Assembly: GCA_963920575.1 (NCBI GenBank)
Contig: OY986972.1
Coordinates: 12,908,010-12,972,009, forward strand
Direction: 5' to 3'
Length of the DNA: 64,000 nucleotides
Source: Narthecium ossifragum
Lineage: Eukaryota > Streptophyta > Magnoliopsida > Dioscoreales > Nartheciaceae
This document shows positions 36,105 to 47,757 of this stretch, piece by piece (the first letter of the stretch is position 1; the number at the start of each line of letters is the position of its first letter). The notes beneath the pieces were generated by a model that searched no databases, was not told where the DNA came from, and saw nothing but the letters and a program-made list of their open reading frames with translations. The position numbers were made by a program, and so were the translations under genes.

Positions 36105-37531
36105 TGATCGCTCGCAAATGCGTCGTTAAATCAGATGCAAAACACAATTTAGAATTTATAATCCTTCAATCAATACTACTCTACAAACGTAGAACAGTGG
36201 TGAGATCCGGAGTTGAACCACAGGGAAAGATTGTTTAACAAAAGAAGAAATCAAATTAAATCTCTAAACTCAAGTCCTAAGCCGAAGAAAAGGAGTTTCA
36301 ATGGTTTTGTTATCTAAGGAATTAAACTACTGAAAAAGCAATGAAAAGGTTGGGATAAATCAATGAGAGAAAACCTAGGGATTACTCAATCCACTCTAAT
36401 TTCACCTCTTGTATTCTCTAGTATCCTCTTGTTCTCTAATCTAGACATATGGAATCACGGCTTCTTAAGCTCGCATGAATCCCTAAAAGAACGCTCATGT
36501 TATCCTACGGCATAGTCTATCTTCGCTTAGCATAGACTGTCTTCGGACTTAACCTGAGTACAATCTATCTTTGCTTAGCATAAACTATCTCAAAGGCATA
36601 CACAAAAGCGACATTAAAATCATCCTACGAATCTCTACCATCAAGCACAACAATCAAGTAGGTCTGAATATACGTCGAGGAACTCTGTTCCCTCAACTCT
36701 TCATAACATAAAACCATATTCATAGGATCATGTCTTTGAAAAGATAACAAGAATCAAACTAGAAAATACAAAGAAGCTACACTAAAGCTTCATGAGATCC
36801 CTAAGTATAGAGTTTAGCTACTCATCTTTTGAATGAGATCCATGTGTTCGATGAAGAAAGTGAGGGATCCACTCCGCATCTCCGTCTTCTTCTCCAATCT
36901 GAATTCCTCTGTTTCTCTCTATGGAGGCCTCTGGTTTTCCAGCCACAAAGCCCTTTTTATATCTTAATTCCCGGATTAGGGTTTCAAGGTTAAGTTAGAC
37001 CTCAAGTGCAACTCGGAATTCCTGGTCCAACCCTGACAGCTTCTTCTAATCGCGACTGGGCTCAACCCGTTCGGAATTGGAGAATGAGTCCAACACAAAA
37101 GATGTAGATTTGGAAGTCTTCTGTCTTTTCCCGAAGAGTTTGTAATATTTGGACTTATCTAGATTATTTGGCAAATATTCTCCCGAGCATCGACGGACCA
37201 GTCTTCCAGCAGCTAAATATCTCCATCTTCTTCAAAACTGCTATCAATTCATCTGGAATCTCTGAAAGTGTTCAACATAAAAGTTGTACGTCGTGATGTA
37301 TTCTAGATGTCACCAAAATTGCAGAATATTTGGACTTAAGGATAATATCTGGTGAATATTGTGCTAACAGTCGACAGAGCAGTGTATTTCAGCATAATAA
37401 TCGAATTTCTTGCATTTCTCCTCAAAGCATGATCAAACCTGAAATCAACTAACAAGCTATCAAATACAAACACTCTAAGTCTAACAAAGCTAAGTTAAGG
37501 GGTTTAATCATGAACATTTAGTGACTCATCA
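36105..37531 (-). repeat. 3' LTR (element orientation) of the nested Athila-like element
   Basis: 1427 bp, TGATCGCTCGC to GTGACTCATCA, followed by CACCCCCCAGC, the reverse complement of the polypurine tract. Confidence 0.93.
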
Positions 37532-40186
37532 CACCCCCCAGCTTACACTTTGCTAGTCCTCGAGCAAAGAAAATATAAAAAGAAAGCAATAAATCTAACT
37601 AACCACTTTCGTTGGTCTCACGATTGCACTTAGCATGTGCAACAAGCCTTTAAACCCCTGGGTTACCCCAGTGGAGGAGTTATAGTCTCCTGAGGGTTTT
37701 CAGGGATGACACCCACAAACATCTATTCATCCCATTGAATATATCATTAGAAATCCATCATAATATTCATTAACTCTAATGCATGAAATCGAAAGCCTAT
37801 CCATAAATTCATCCTTCAACTCACAGTCACATAAAAATATGGTAAATCAAAACATGTCATAACATATTTCCAACACTTCAACATATTTAATCATGATTAA
37901 GACTAACTTTAACACTCCTGTGTGTGATTGGGGTTCCACATGCTTCAGAGCATCAACACTTCAACTATTCAAAATCACAATCCTATCCAAGCACATATCT
38001 TCCACTTATCACATAGCAATATCTGTTTTTTTTTTCTTTTCTTTTCTTTTTTTTATATATATGACATGTGCAATGTTATGATTTCTTAAGCTTTCTTCAT
38101 GGTCCATGTAACGAGGTTCAAGCCAGTGACTCCCAAACCAGACGGTTTTAGGGCACTAAGTGTAGAACACTCTTCAGACTCTAATGCTCAAACCATGAAG
38201 GCTACAAATCATAACTAGTCATTTTTTTTTTGTAAGGAAATTCAACCGTTTTACGCGAACACCACGCTGGCTAGGCACACTGCCCGGTTACTAAGTTGAA
38301 AATCCTTTTTTTTTTCGCATACTCAGATAATTGCATGTGTTCATGTATTTTCTGTGTCATGATAAAGAATTGTAAATCTATCCTAGTATCATGTTTCGAA
38401 TCTAATATCAACCCCTTAACATGTGGAAGTGAACATGTGCATTAGGATATGTCGAGTTATCCTTAAATCATGGTAAAAGTGTTAAAGTATAGAAATAATG
38501 TCATGCATAGCAAAATTTACTATTTCCTATATGACATACACGTCTCAGAATAATTCATAAAATAAATTTCTAAAACATGCACCTTTGTCAAATCATATCA
38601 TAATTTCATCCTTTTGACATATTTCAAGGGATGTATAATATTTGGTTACCAGAAGATAAAAATAGAAATATATGAGCATGAAATTTATGAATGCTACCCC
38701 CCAACTTAAATGTAATTGTCCCCAATTACACTAAGTCACAAAAATAAATCAAGAAGTAAAGGGTAGAGATAACCATCATGAACGCCTTAGAAATAGATTT
38801 CTCGCTCTTCCAATTTTAGTTTAGGCACCACCATCATAGAATAAATACTTCCTTCCCCACCATAACCTGTCTCACAATTATATACCTTTCCAAAAAGATC
38901 AAATATAACAAATAAAAGTCCAAAAAGGTATTAGAATCATAGAAAATTTCGACAGAGTCTCCTTTGTATTTTCATGATATATTAATCCGTACAAACATTC
39001 ATCACATAAAAATATAACATGTACAGATAAATAGTAACGGAGAGAATACATCAAAATTAATCTTCTAGACATCACAGATAAGGAAATAAAGAACCAAAAT
39101 ATCCAAGCAGAGCATCAAATTATTCGTAATCCGCAGTATGGTCGTTCTCATCCATGGTCTGCAGCCCGCGGCGAGATCAAATTCGAAATTAGCGGAGATA
39201 GGGAAAAGTGAACACCCGTGAATGCTCTGGGATGTCTGGATGACTTGACTATACAGATTATGGTCCTGTTTGAAGTTCTGTACCGTCCGATCGAAAATAT
39301 GAGCTTTGGAGCACCTGGATCACGTCCAAGAAGAATCAGACGGCTGAGAGCTCGCCGGCGACGGATCGACGGTGAAAGCTCATCGCCGGAGGATAGGACC
39401 ATGACAGGAAGAATCGTGGATGTCTAAGGAGTCCTCCAGTGACCTCTGATCTAAGAATAGTGGCTTCTAAGTGGCTGATCGGAGGTGATCGGCGCGGAGG
39501 AGGATGATTGCCGGAATTGGAAGCCGATGGTCGGAGCTCTAATCAAGGACGGAAAGGGTTGAGGAAGCATCGCAGAAGGGTTAGGAAGCTTCCTATGGGG
39601 TTTGATTAAAGAATGGGGCTTCCAGGCGACGGATTGAGGGTGGTCGGAAAGGTGGAAACCGACGGCGGTAGAAATCGATGATCCCGGTGGCAAGGAGGTG
39701 TTTTGATTGTGGAGGAAGCTTCGTGGTGGCCTGAGGAAGGTTATGGAGGTGGTTTGGGGCGGTGAGCGGCCGTGAATGGCGGTGAAGACGACGGCGGGGG
39801 GGCTCACCGGCGTCGGAAAAGAAGGTGGCGAGGGACATGAAGGACGGGGATGAATAGGTGGAAGGTTGGCGGAGGTATCGGTGGTATTTTTAGGGGCTGA
39901 GGGCGGCCGGAGAGTTAGCGACGGGCGGCGGTGGTCGTCGGCTCGGGGACGAGCCGACGAGCCGGGACGATGAGCCGCGGGTGAAGGAGAGAGCGGGAGG
40001 AGAGAGAAAACTCAAAGAAAATAAAGAAAATTCGGAAAAATAGGAAAAAGACGGGAAAAAAAATGAAAAAAATCATGGAAAATCCTAAAAATTAAGGAAA
40101 ATACGGGAAAAAATATAAAACTTGGGTTGCCTCCCAACAAGCGCGTAATTTTAAGTCTTTCGCTCGACTTCCCGAAAAAGGTACCA
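37532..40186 (-). other. 3' non-coding region of the nested Athila-like element
   Basis: About 2.65 kb without a gene. It contains T-rich tracts near 38025-38055 and 38222-38310, a segment ACCACGCTGGCTAGGCACAC, and a GC-rich stretch (39330-39990) with overlapping open frames of 60-118 codons in several phases, none recognisable. GGGTTGCCTCCCAACAAGCG at about 40123 is a segment common near the gag end of Athila-like elements. The part 37532-39390 is shared with 28178-29418. Confidence 0.7.
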
Positions 40187-43100
40187 TTATAGCATGGATC
40201 CGTCTAAATGACGGAATCGATCACCCCACTTAAAATAATTTCCTCCATATAATGCTTGAAACCAAACCCAACCCCACAATAAATCAAGTAGTTGATGATG
40301 TAGGCTAACAAAGTTTTTCCTCCCAACAATAGAACTAGAGACCCCACCCTCTATAAAAGGCAACCTATCGTCATGTTTCATCTTGCACCCCTGTCTACAG
40401 TATGTGTCCTCCAGAATAGTGAAACTATCAATCGGGTGAACCAGAAGTGAAAGGTCAAATATAGATAAAAGACGCGGTGAAAGCAGTGATGATGGTGCAG
40501 AGATAGAGAAAAGAGGAGGTGGCTCAACCTTAGGATATACTGCCGCATCTGTGCAAAGGTGAGTGTCGGCATAATAAACACACAATTGGCCCGTATCTAT
40601 CACAGGTGCGGGAGTAAAAGATAGCGGTGAAAGGGGTTCAACCATCCCAGAAATAGTTTTTGTCTCCACAGTATGCCGATCGAGTGATTGGTCGGGCAAG
40701 ATGTGTGTTTTGATATCATATTTCGATTGTGCAGTGTCCCGATTAACATCCTCATCAGAGTCAGAAGCATATTCATTCAAAATATCAAGCAAAATTTCAT
40801 TCTTTAATTCAACATCATCATCCTCAGAATCATACTCATCCCAGATTATAGGCAATTTATCATCATACAGTTTAAGATCATAATCATTATAACCAAAATC
40901 GTATTCATCCCAAATTGTAGGCAATCTATCATTCATTATGACATGAGACTTATCATCATAGCAGTCCGTCAAACTATCAACATGAAAGCATTCATTCTCA
41001 TGTTCAGGCAAACATGCAGTTTTAAAGATATTCAATTTAACATGCATATTACCAAAAGAAACATCCATCACACCAGTTCGACAATTTATGCAGGCATTAG
41101 CAGTGGCCAAAAACGGACGTCCTAGAATAATGGGTACAGTCTTTTTGCAGTGGACAACAGGTTCCATGTCTAAGACAACAAAGTCAACCGGAAAGAAAAA
41201 ATTATCCACTTTAACTAAAACATCTTCTACTATACCTCTAGGTGTCTTAATGGACCTGTCAGCTAATTGCAAAATCACTGATGTCTGTTTAAGTTCTTCC
41301 ATCCCAAATTCCTTATAAAGGTAGTAGGGCAAAATGTTAACACTGGCTCCTAGGTCAAGAAGGGCACCATCAATCTGGTAGTCTCCTATGCAACAGGGTA
41401 TGGTAGGGGTACCAGGGTCCTTTAATTTGGGTGGCGTGTTATGTCTCAAAATCGAACTAACTTGTTCAGGTAAAAGGATTTTCTTGTCTCTGTTGGGTTT
41501 TGTCTGGCGTTTATGAGTGCACAGATCCTTCAGAAATTTGGCATATGAAGGGATTTGACGAATGGCATGAAGCAATGGTATGTTGATGTTGACCTGTTTG
41601 AAGATTTCAAGGGCGTCCTCTACAGCTCTTCGGGCTTTGATAGTTGGATAGGGATCCTCAAGGGCTTCAGGAAAAGGCACTTTTGGGATATACTTGCGAG
41701 GATCAGGTTCTCTAGAATCAGATGGGCCAGTATCAGGTGATATATAAGAGTCATCTCGGGTTGGACGATTGGTTGTCAGATCAGGTGTTTGATCGTCCAT
41801 ACTGACAGGTTCACCTATTTGGTTATCTACAGTTTTGCCACTTCTAAGGGTCACAACGGCTTTGACACTTTTGAAGTTTTGGCTTTCTACATAGTGCTGG
41901 CCTCTCGGGTTGGTGACAGATTGACTTGGCAAGTGACCTTCCTCTCTTTTGGACAAGGTGTTAGAAAGTTGACCAACTTGTTTTTCTAAATTTGAAACGG
42001 ATTGAATCGTTGAAAATAAGTTGTTTTTCAATACGGAGACATCACCTTTTACAGTTGAAATTTCGACTTTCATAGATGACATGTCTCTATTAAAATCACC
42101 TCTCATCTCTAAAAGTGTACTCATGATAGAATTTAAAGTGGGCTCAGTTGATGATTCAGGAGGAGGAGGTTGAGAGGTATTCTGTGGATAATGTGAAGAG
42201 TACCCAGGGTTTGGATATGCAAAAGATTTAGGTGGGTACTTGAGAGTAGAAGTATTAGCTGGATTGTTTTGCCCTTGAAGGTTACTTGACGGTTGTGGCT
42301 TCCAACTAAAATTAGGATGATTTCTCCAACCTGGATTATAGGTATTCGAATAAGGGTTGTTCTGAGGTTTCAAAAAATCATAAGTTGCATTAACTTGTTC
42401 CTGAACAAAGTCAGGGAAATTGGGGGCCAGATGACAATCAGTGATATGATGACCAAAATTAAGGCAAAGGGCACAGATTTCAAGAGAAGTATTAGGCAAT
42501 TGTTGAGCAAGAGATTGGCTTGTTTTCAACTGGTTTAAGTCTTTAGTTAGGAGGGCTACTTGTGCGGAGAGACTTTGGACTTCAGAAATTTCATGAATTC
42601 CCCGAGAATTACGAACAGTGGTAGACCGACTCCTAGAGACTGAGGCATTGTGTTGTGAATTTTCAGCAAGATTGTCATACATTTCCCAAAGGGCAGTCCA
42701 TGGCTTACTAAGAACAACACGCCCGCAGCAAGCTTCGACCATTGTCCTATAACGATCATTAAGACCATTATAAAATGAATGGGCTAACTGCCACTCAGGT
42801 ACCTCATGATGGGGACACTCTCTAAGAAGATCCTTAAACCTTTCCCAAGCTTCATGAAACATCTCATCTTCATTTTGCTTAAAAGAGATAATCATGGTTC
42901 GATAATTTTGAGTTTTAATGATCGGGAAATATTTCTTAAGAAAAGCATCCTGAAGTTGGTCCCATGTTGAAATCGAATTTGGAGCTAAGGTTTGGAGCCA
43001 ATGTTTAGCCTTATCTTTCAAAGAAAAAGGGAAGAGTTTGAGTCTAAAGGCATCATCATTAAAATGCTGAAGTTTGAACATAGAAAGGATTTCAAGAAAG

Positions 43101-43480
43101 CTAGCAATGTGTCCATAGGGATCCTCATTCTCACGCCCATAAAAAGAAGGTAAGGCTGTAATCCAGTTAGGCTTAATCTCATAATGGGTAGCATTGATGG
43201 TAGGTGGGTTGATACAAGAAGCATAGGTATAAGGTCTAGGTAAGAAGTGATTCCTAATTGGGACTTCTCTATTATTGTGATCATTTCCACCCCTACCCAT
43301 ATTATCATTAGGGTCAATGACATGTTCCTCGTGTTCAGCCATTAAGGATTGCAAGTTTCTTATGGCTTCCTGATAGTTACTTAGAGATTTTTGTGCTAAG
43401 GTTCTAGCAGCTCGAAGTGTGGTCTCTATTTCTAGATCCAAAGGTTCCAACGGATTATATAGGGATCGTCTGCCTTGCAT
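40187..43480 (-). CDS. Athila-like gag-protease polyprotein, intact frame
   Basis: A 1097-codon uninterrupted frame. Residues about 95-265 are the retrotransposon gag domain (FPFSLKDKAKHWL, WERFKDLLRECPHH, SFYNGL). A CCHC knuckle CALCLNFGHHITDC lies near residue 335. A coiled region with LEKQVGQLSN is near 490-520. The protease domain follows near residue 705 with LDLGASVNILP, where the usual D-S/T-G is D-L-G, as in Athila-type proteases, and ends with ILGRPFLATA. The last 250 residues hold four acidic repeats of the type LPxIWDEYDxxxxDxxLK and then non-conserved sequence. The product would package element RNA into particles. An open frame of this length with near-identical LTRs suggests recent selection or recent origin. 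It ends without any RT. Confidence 0.92.
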   Translation of the reverse strand: MQGRRSLYNPLEPLDLEIETTLRAARTLAQKSLSNYQEAIRNLQSLMAEHEEHVIDPNDNMGRGGNDHNNREVPIRNHFLPRPYTYASCINPPTINATHYEIKPNWITALPSFYGRENEDPYGHIASFLEILSMFKLQHFNDDAFRLKLFPFSLKDKAKHWLQTLAPNSISTWDQLQDAFLKKYFPIIKTQNYRTMIISFKQNEDEMFHEAWERFKDLLRECPHHEVPEWQLAHSFYNGLNDRYRTMVEACCGRVVLSKPWTALWEMYDNLAENSQHNASVSRSRSTTVRNSRGIHEISEVQSLSAQVALLTKDLNQLKTSQSLAQQLPNTSLEICALCLNFGHHITDCHLAPNFPDFVQEQVNATYDFLKPQNNPYSNTYNPGWRNHPNFSWKPQPSSNLQGQNNPANTSTLKYPPKSFAYPNPGYSSHYPQNTSQPPPPESSTEPTLNSIMSTLLEMRGDFNRDMSSMKVEISTVKGDVSVLKNNLFSTIQSVSNLEKQVGQLSNTLSKREEGHLPSQSVTNPRGQHYVESQNFKSVKAVVTLRSGKTVDNQIGEPVSMDDQTPDLTTNRPTRDDSYISPDTGPSDSREPDPRKYIPKVPFPEALEDPYPTIKARRAVEDALEIFKQVNINIPLLHAIRQIPSYAKFLKDLCTHKRQTKPNRDKKILLPEQVSSILRHNTPPKLKDPGTPTIPCCIGDYQIDGALLDLGASVNILPYYLYKEFGMEELKQTSVILQLADRSIKTPRGIVEDVLVKVDNFFFPVDFVVLDMEPVVHCKKTVPIILGRPFLATANACINCRTGVMDVSFGNMHVKLNIFKTACLPEHENECFHVDSLTDCYDDKSHVIMNDRLPTIWDEYDFGYNDYDLKLYDDKLPIIWDEYDSEDDDVELKNEILLDILNEYASDSDEDVNRDTAQSKYDIKTHILPDQSLDRHTVETKTISGMVEPLSPLSFTPAPVIDTGQLCVYYADTHLCTDAAVYPKVEPPPLFSISAPSSLLSPRLLSIFDLSLLVHPIDSFTILEDTYCRQGCKMKHDDRLPFIEGGVSSSIVGRKNFVSLHHQLLDLLWGWVWFQALYGGNYFKWGDRFRHLDGSML

Positions 43481-43589
43481 ACAAAATCACACCAAAAAGA
43501 GAAAAAGAAAACAGACTATTCGGAGGAGAGGAGAAAACTACGGAATGCCACAGCAAAAAGCACAAGTTTAGGTGAAGAAAACGTACCTG

Positions 43590-43680
43590 AGTGACACGCG
43601 TCCGATCAATCGGGAAGATGGCCGATCGATCGGTAGGCCTTCCGATCGCTCGCCTGGTAGCCCGATCGGTCGGTAATCCG
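43590..43680. repeat. CCGATCGATCGG palindrome cluster in the Athila-like leader
   Basis: Four variants of CCGATCnnTCGG in 90 bp between the primer site and the gag start: CCGATCAATCGG, CCGATCGATCGG, CCGATCGCTCGC, CCGATCGGTCGG. Confidence 0.8.
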
Positions 43681-43857
43681 AGTTGCAGAAAGCTTCTTCT
43701 CCAAAAAACTGTTGCTTTAATGCTACGAAAATCCCTAGAATTGTCAGAAAAATTCCTAAAAATAAACGAAAAATAACTGAAAATAAAAATCTAACTATGC
43801 CTAGAAAAAGAGCAAAGAGAAAAATCAGAAACTTCTTTGAAAAATCAAAATGTTTCA

Positions 43858-43872
43858 CCGGCAACGGCGCCA
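43858..43872 (-). other. Primer-binding site of the nested Athila-like element
   Basis: On the - strand TGGCGCCGTTGCCGG starts five bases after the 5' LTR end. This is the primer-site form used by the Athila/Tat branch. Confidence 0.9.
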
Positions 43873-43877
43873 AAAAT

Positions 43878-45304
43878 TGATCGCTCGCAAATGCGTCGTT
43901 AAATCAGATGCAAAACACAATTTAGAATTTATAATCCTTCAATCAATACTACTCTACAAACGTAGAACAGTGGTGAGATCCGGAGTCGAACCACAGGGAA
44001 AGATTGTTTAACAAAAGAAGAAATCAAATTAAATCTCTAAACTCAAGTCCTAAGCCGAAGAAAAGGAGTTTCAATGGTTTTGTTATCTAAGGAATTAAAC
44101 TACTGAAAAAGCAATGAAAAGGTTGGGATAAATCAATGAGAGAAAACCTAGGGATTACTCAATCCACTCTAATTTCACCTCTTGTATTTTCTTGTATCCT
44201 CTTGTTCTCTAATCTAGACATATGGAATCACGGCTTCTTAAGCTCACATGAATCTCTAAAAGAACGCTCATGTTATCCTATAGCATAGTCTATCTTCGCT
44301 TAGCATAGACTGTCTTCGGACTTAACCTGAGTACAATCTATCTTTGCTTAGCATAAACTATCTCAAAGGCATACACAAAAGCGACATTAAAATCATCCTA
44401 CGAATCTCTACCATCAAGCACAACAATCAAGTAGGTCTGAATATACGTCGAGGAACTCTGTTCCCTCAACTCTTCATAACATAAAACCATATTCATAGGA
44501 TCATGTCTTTGAAAAGATAACAAGAATCAAACTAGAAAATACAAAGAAGCTACACTAAAGCTTCATGAGATCCCTAAGTATAGAGTTTAGCTACTCATCT
44601 TTTGGATGAGATCCATGTGTTCGATGAAGAAAGTGAGGGATCCACTCCACATCTCCGTCTTCTTCTCCAATCTGAATTCCTCTGTTTCTCTCTATGGAGG
44701 CCTCTGGTTTTCCAGCCACAAAGCCCTTTTTATATCTTAATTCCCGGATTAGGGTTTCAAGGTTAAGTTAGACCTCAAGTGCAACTCGGAATTCCTGGTC
44801 CAACCCTGACAGCTTCTTCTAATCGCGACTGGGCTCAACCAGTTCGGAATTTGAGAATGAGTCCAACACAAAAGATGTAGATTTGGAAGTCTTCTGTCTT
44901 TTCCCGAAGAGTTTGTAATATTTGGACTTATCTAAAATATTTGGCGAATATTCTCCCGAGCGTCGACGGACCAGTCTTCCAGCAGCTAAATATCTCCATC
45001 TTCTTCAAAACTGCTATCAATTCATCTGGAATCTCTGAAAGTGTTCAACATGAAAGTTGTACGTCTTGATGTATTCTAGATGTCACCAAAATTGAAGAAT
45101 ATTTGGACTTAAGGATAATATCTGGTGAATATTGTGCTAACAGTCGACAGAGCAGTGTATTTCAGCATATTAATCGAATTTCTTGCATTTCTCCTCAAAG
45201 CATGATCAAACCTGAAATCAACTAACAAGCTATCAAATACAAACACTCTAGGCCTAACAAAGCTATGTTAAGGGGTTTAATCATGAACATTTAGTGACTC
45301 ATCA
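43878..45304 (-). repeat. 5' LTR (element orientation) of the nested Athila-like element
   Basis: 1427 bp, same ends as its partner. A TATA-like AGATATAAAAAGG lies on the - strand near 44730. The right end adjoins host RT sequence directly at 45305. Confidence 0.93.
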
Positions 45305-47720
45305 CGTACCGAGGAGGAGCACGAGCAGCATCTGAGGACAGTGTTGCAGTTGCTGAGGGGGCATAGGCTGTACGCCAAAGCCTCCAAGTGTGAGTTCTGG
45401 CTTCCTGAGGTGAAGTTTCTGGGGCACGTGGTGTCAGCGGCAGGTATTTCAGTTGATCCAGCCAAGATCGAGGCAGTGCTACAGTGGCAGAGATCGGCGA
45501 CAGTGTTCGAGGTCCGCAGCTTCCTCGGCTTGGCGGGTTACTAACGGAGGTTTGTGCGGGACTTCTCCAGGATTGCAGGGCCGCTGAACAGATTGACACA
45601 GAAGGCGGTCCCATTTGTTTGGGACGAGGCTTGTGAGCAGGCGTTCATCCAGTTGAGGACCAGACTGACAAGTGCAACGATCCTTATAGTTCCAGAGCGA
45701 GGCGTCGGCTACAGTGTCTACTGCGACGCCAGTGGGGATGGCCTAGGTTGTGTGCTTATGCAGGAGGGCCATGTGGTGGCCTATGGTTCCAGGCAGCTGA
45801 AGGCCCATGAGAAGAACTATCCGGTCCATGATCTCGAGCTTGCGGCGGTTGTCTTCGCCCTGAAGAAGTGGCGGCACTATCTCTACGGTGAGCGGTTCTC
45901 GGTGTACTCTGATCATAAGAGTTTGAGGCATGTGTTTACCCAGCGTGACCTCAACCTTAGGCAGCGGCGGTGGATGGAGCTTCTAGAGGACTACGACTTT
46001 GAGTTGCATTACCACCCTGGTAAGGCAAACGTCGTAGCAGACGCTCTCAGCAGATAGACCAGAGACAGCAGAGTGACCTTGGCAGCAGTGTCAGCTTGGC
46101 GGTGGCAGATGCTGGAGACAGTCAGTCAGTTTGGGCTTGACTTTGAGGACCGGACCACAGGTGGTTTCCTGTATGCTGTTCGCAGCATTCTAGTTCTTTT
46201 GGCCAGAGTGATCGAGGCACAGACTGGAGACCCAGAGCTCGTGGAGACCCGTGCTGCGGTCGGCACCGAGCACGCGGTTGAGGGCTAGACAGTGTCGGCA
46301 GACGGTGGTCTACTCTTCAGACGCAGAGTTGCAGTTCCAGCAGACCCGGCATTGCGAGAGGAGATCCTTCACGAGTTCCACCACTCCTGTTTCGCCGTTC
46401 ACCCCGGGAGCACCAAGATGTACCACGACCTACGCCGACAGTTCTCGTGGTGCGGGATGAAGGGGTTAGTAGCTGAGTTTGTTTCCAGATGCCTCACCTG
46501 TCAGAAGGTGAAGGCAGAGCACAGACGGACCCTAGGTTTGCTGCAGCCACTCCAGTGCCAGAGTGGAAGTGGGAACATATAGCTATGGACTTCGTCACCG
46601 GGCTACCCAGGACACCGAGGGGGAATGATGCGATTTGGGTCATTGTCGATCGACTGACCAAATCAGCTCATTTCCTTCCCATGAGGACGACAGATCTAGT
46701 TGCCAGACTGAGCCAGAGGTACATTGACGAGGTAGTACGACTGCACGGCATCCCAGTGTCGATAGTGTCAGACAGAGATCCCAGATTCACCGGCAGGTTC
46801 TGGAGCAGCTTCCAGGATTCCTTGGGGACAGCACTGACGTTCAGCACAGCTTTCCACCCTCAGACAGACGGGCAGTCAGAGCGGACTATCCAGATCTTGG
46901 AGGACATGCTCAGGGCATGTGTGCTAGACACTGGAGGTACTTGGGAGCAGCACGTGACTTTGGTGGAGTTTGCCTACAACAACAGTTTTCAGGCCAGTTT
47001 GGGTTTTGCACCGTTTGAGGCGTTGTACGGCAGACCGTGTCGCTCACCGGTGTGTTGGACAGAGGTTGGGGAGGCATCTCTTACCGGCCCAGACATCATC
47101 AGACAGTCGTCAGAGAGGTTGGCACAGATCAGGCAGAGGCTTCTGACAGCGCAGAGCAGGCAGAAGAGCTACGCAGACCGCATGCGACGACCCCTGGAGT
47201 TCGTAGTTGGCGACAGAGCGCTATTGAAGGTGTCCCCGCGCAGAGGGTCGATCAGGTTTGGTAGCAGGGGCAAGCTAGCGCCGAGGTTCACGGGTCCTTT
47301 TGAGATCATCGGACGCGTTGGAGCGGTCGCCTACCAGTTGGCTCTACCTCCGCACATGTCAGCAGTTCATCCCACCTTCCACGTGTCTATGCTGAGGAAG
47401 TATGTTCCCGATCCTTTTCACATGATCAGACACGACGACCTCGAGGTTGAGGAGGATGCCACCTATGTAGAACAGCCAGTGCAGATCATGGACAGACGGG
47501 ATCAGGTGCTCCGAGGCAGATCGTTACCGTTGGTCATGGTCAGGTGGGGGCACGGCAGTACAGAGAGTTTGACTTGGGAGCGAGAGGATCGCATGCGTCG
47601 GGAGTCTCCCCGACTATTCACCTCTTCAGGTAATTCCTTGTTGTGGGCATTGGCGCCCCTAGCTGTAGCCTTGTTTGTGCAGGTAGGCTTAGTTGTTTCT
47701 CTTTTCCCCGGCTTCAACCT
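45305..47720 (+). pseudogene. Pol remnant of the Tekay-like element: RT end, RNase H, integrase
   Basis: It starts abruptly in RT ([20 protein letters not shown], then [10 protein letters not shown] and FLGHVVS). RNase H follows with [30 protein letters not shown] and YSDHKSL. A zinc finger (HHSCF..HPGSTKM..CLTCQ) and an integrase core come next with [15 protein letters not shown] and DGQSERT, so all three acidic residues are present. The C-terminal [19 protein letters not shown] segment and a chromodomain-like tail follow. In-frame stops are TAA 45542-45544, TAG 46055-46057 and TAG 46286-46288, and a frameshift lies near 46550. About the first half of RT is absent, removed together with the nested insertion. 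Confidence 0.92.
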
Positions 47721-47757
47721 TGAATTTCGGGACGAAATTCTTTTAAGGTGTTTAGGT

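Larger units (their letters stand above)
35979..45304 (-). mobile_element. Athila-like gag-protease-only LTR element, nested in the Tekay-like element
   Basis: On the - strand: 5' LTR (45304-43878), a TGGCGCCGTTGCCGG primer site, leader, a 1097-codon gag-protease frame, a 2.6-kb 3' non-coding region, a polypurine tract, and the 3' LTR (37531-36105). The two 1427-bp LTRs differ at only about 20 sites by eye, so the copy is young. No reverse transcriptase or integrase exists anywhere in it, so it must borrow them. To the left of the 3' LTR a further 126 bp (35979-36104) repeat the primer site and leader (43753-43877). The host element lacks everything between the end of its protease and mid-RT. 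Confidence 0.92.

Noticed and set aside
34749..36107. The 452-codon frame as one intact gag-protease gene
   Set aside because: It starts inside the gag domain after a frameshift, and its last 43 codons are antisense Athila-like leader, so it is a hybrid of two elements.
39451..39838. Ser/Pro-rich frames of 81-118 codons on the - strand
   Set aside because: They lie in the 3' non-coding part of the Athila-like element, overlap in different phases and resemble no family.
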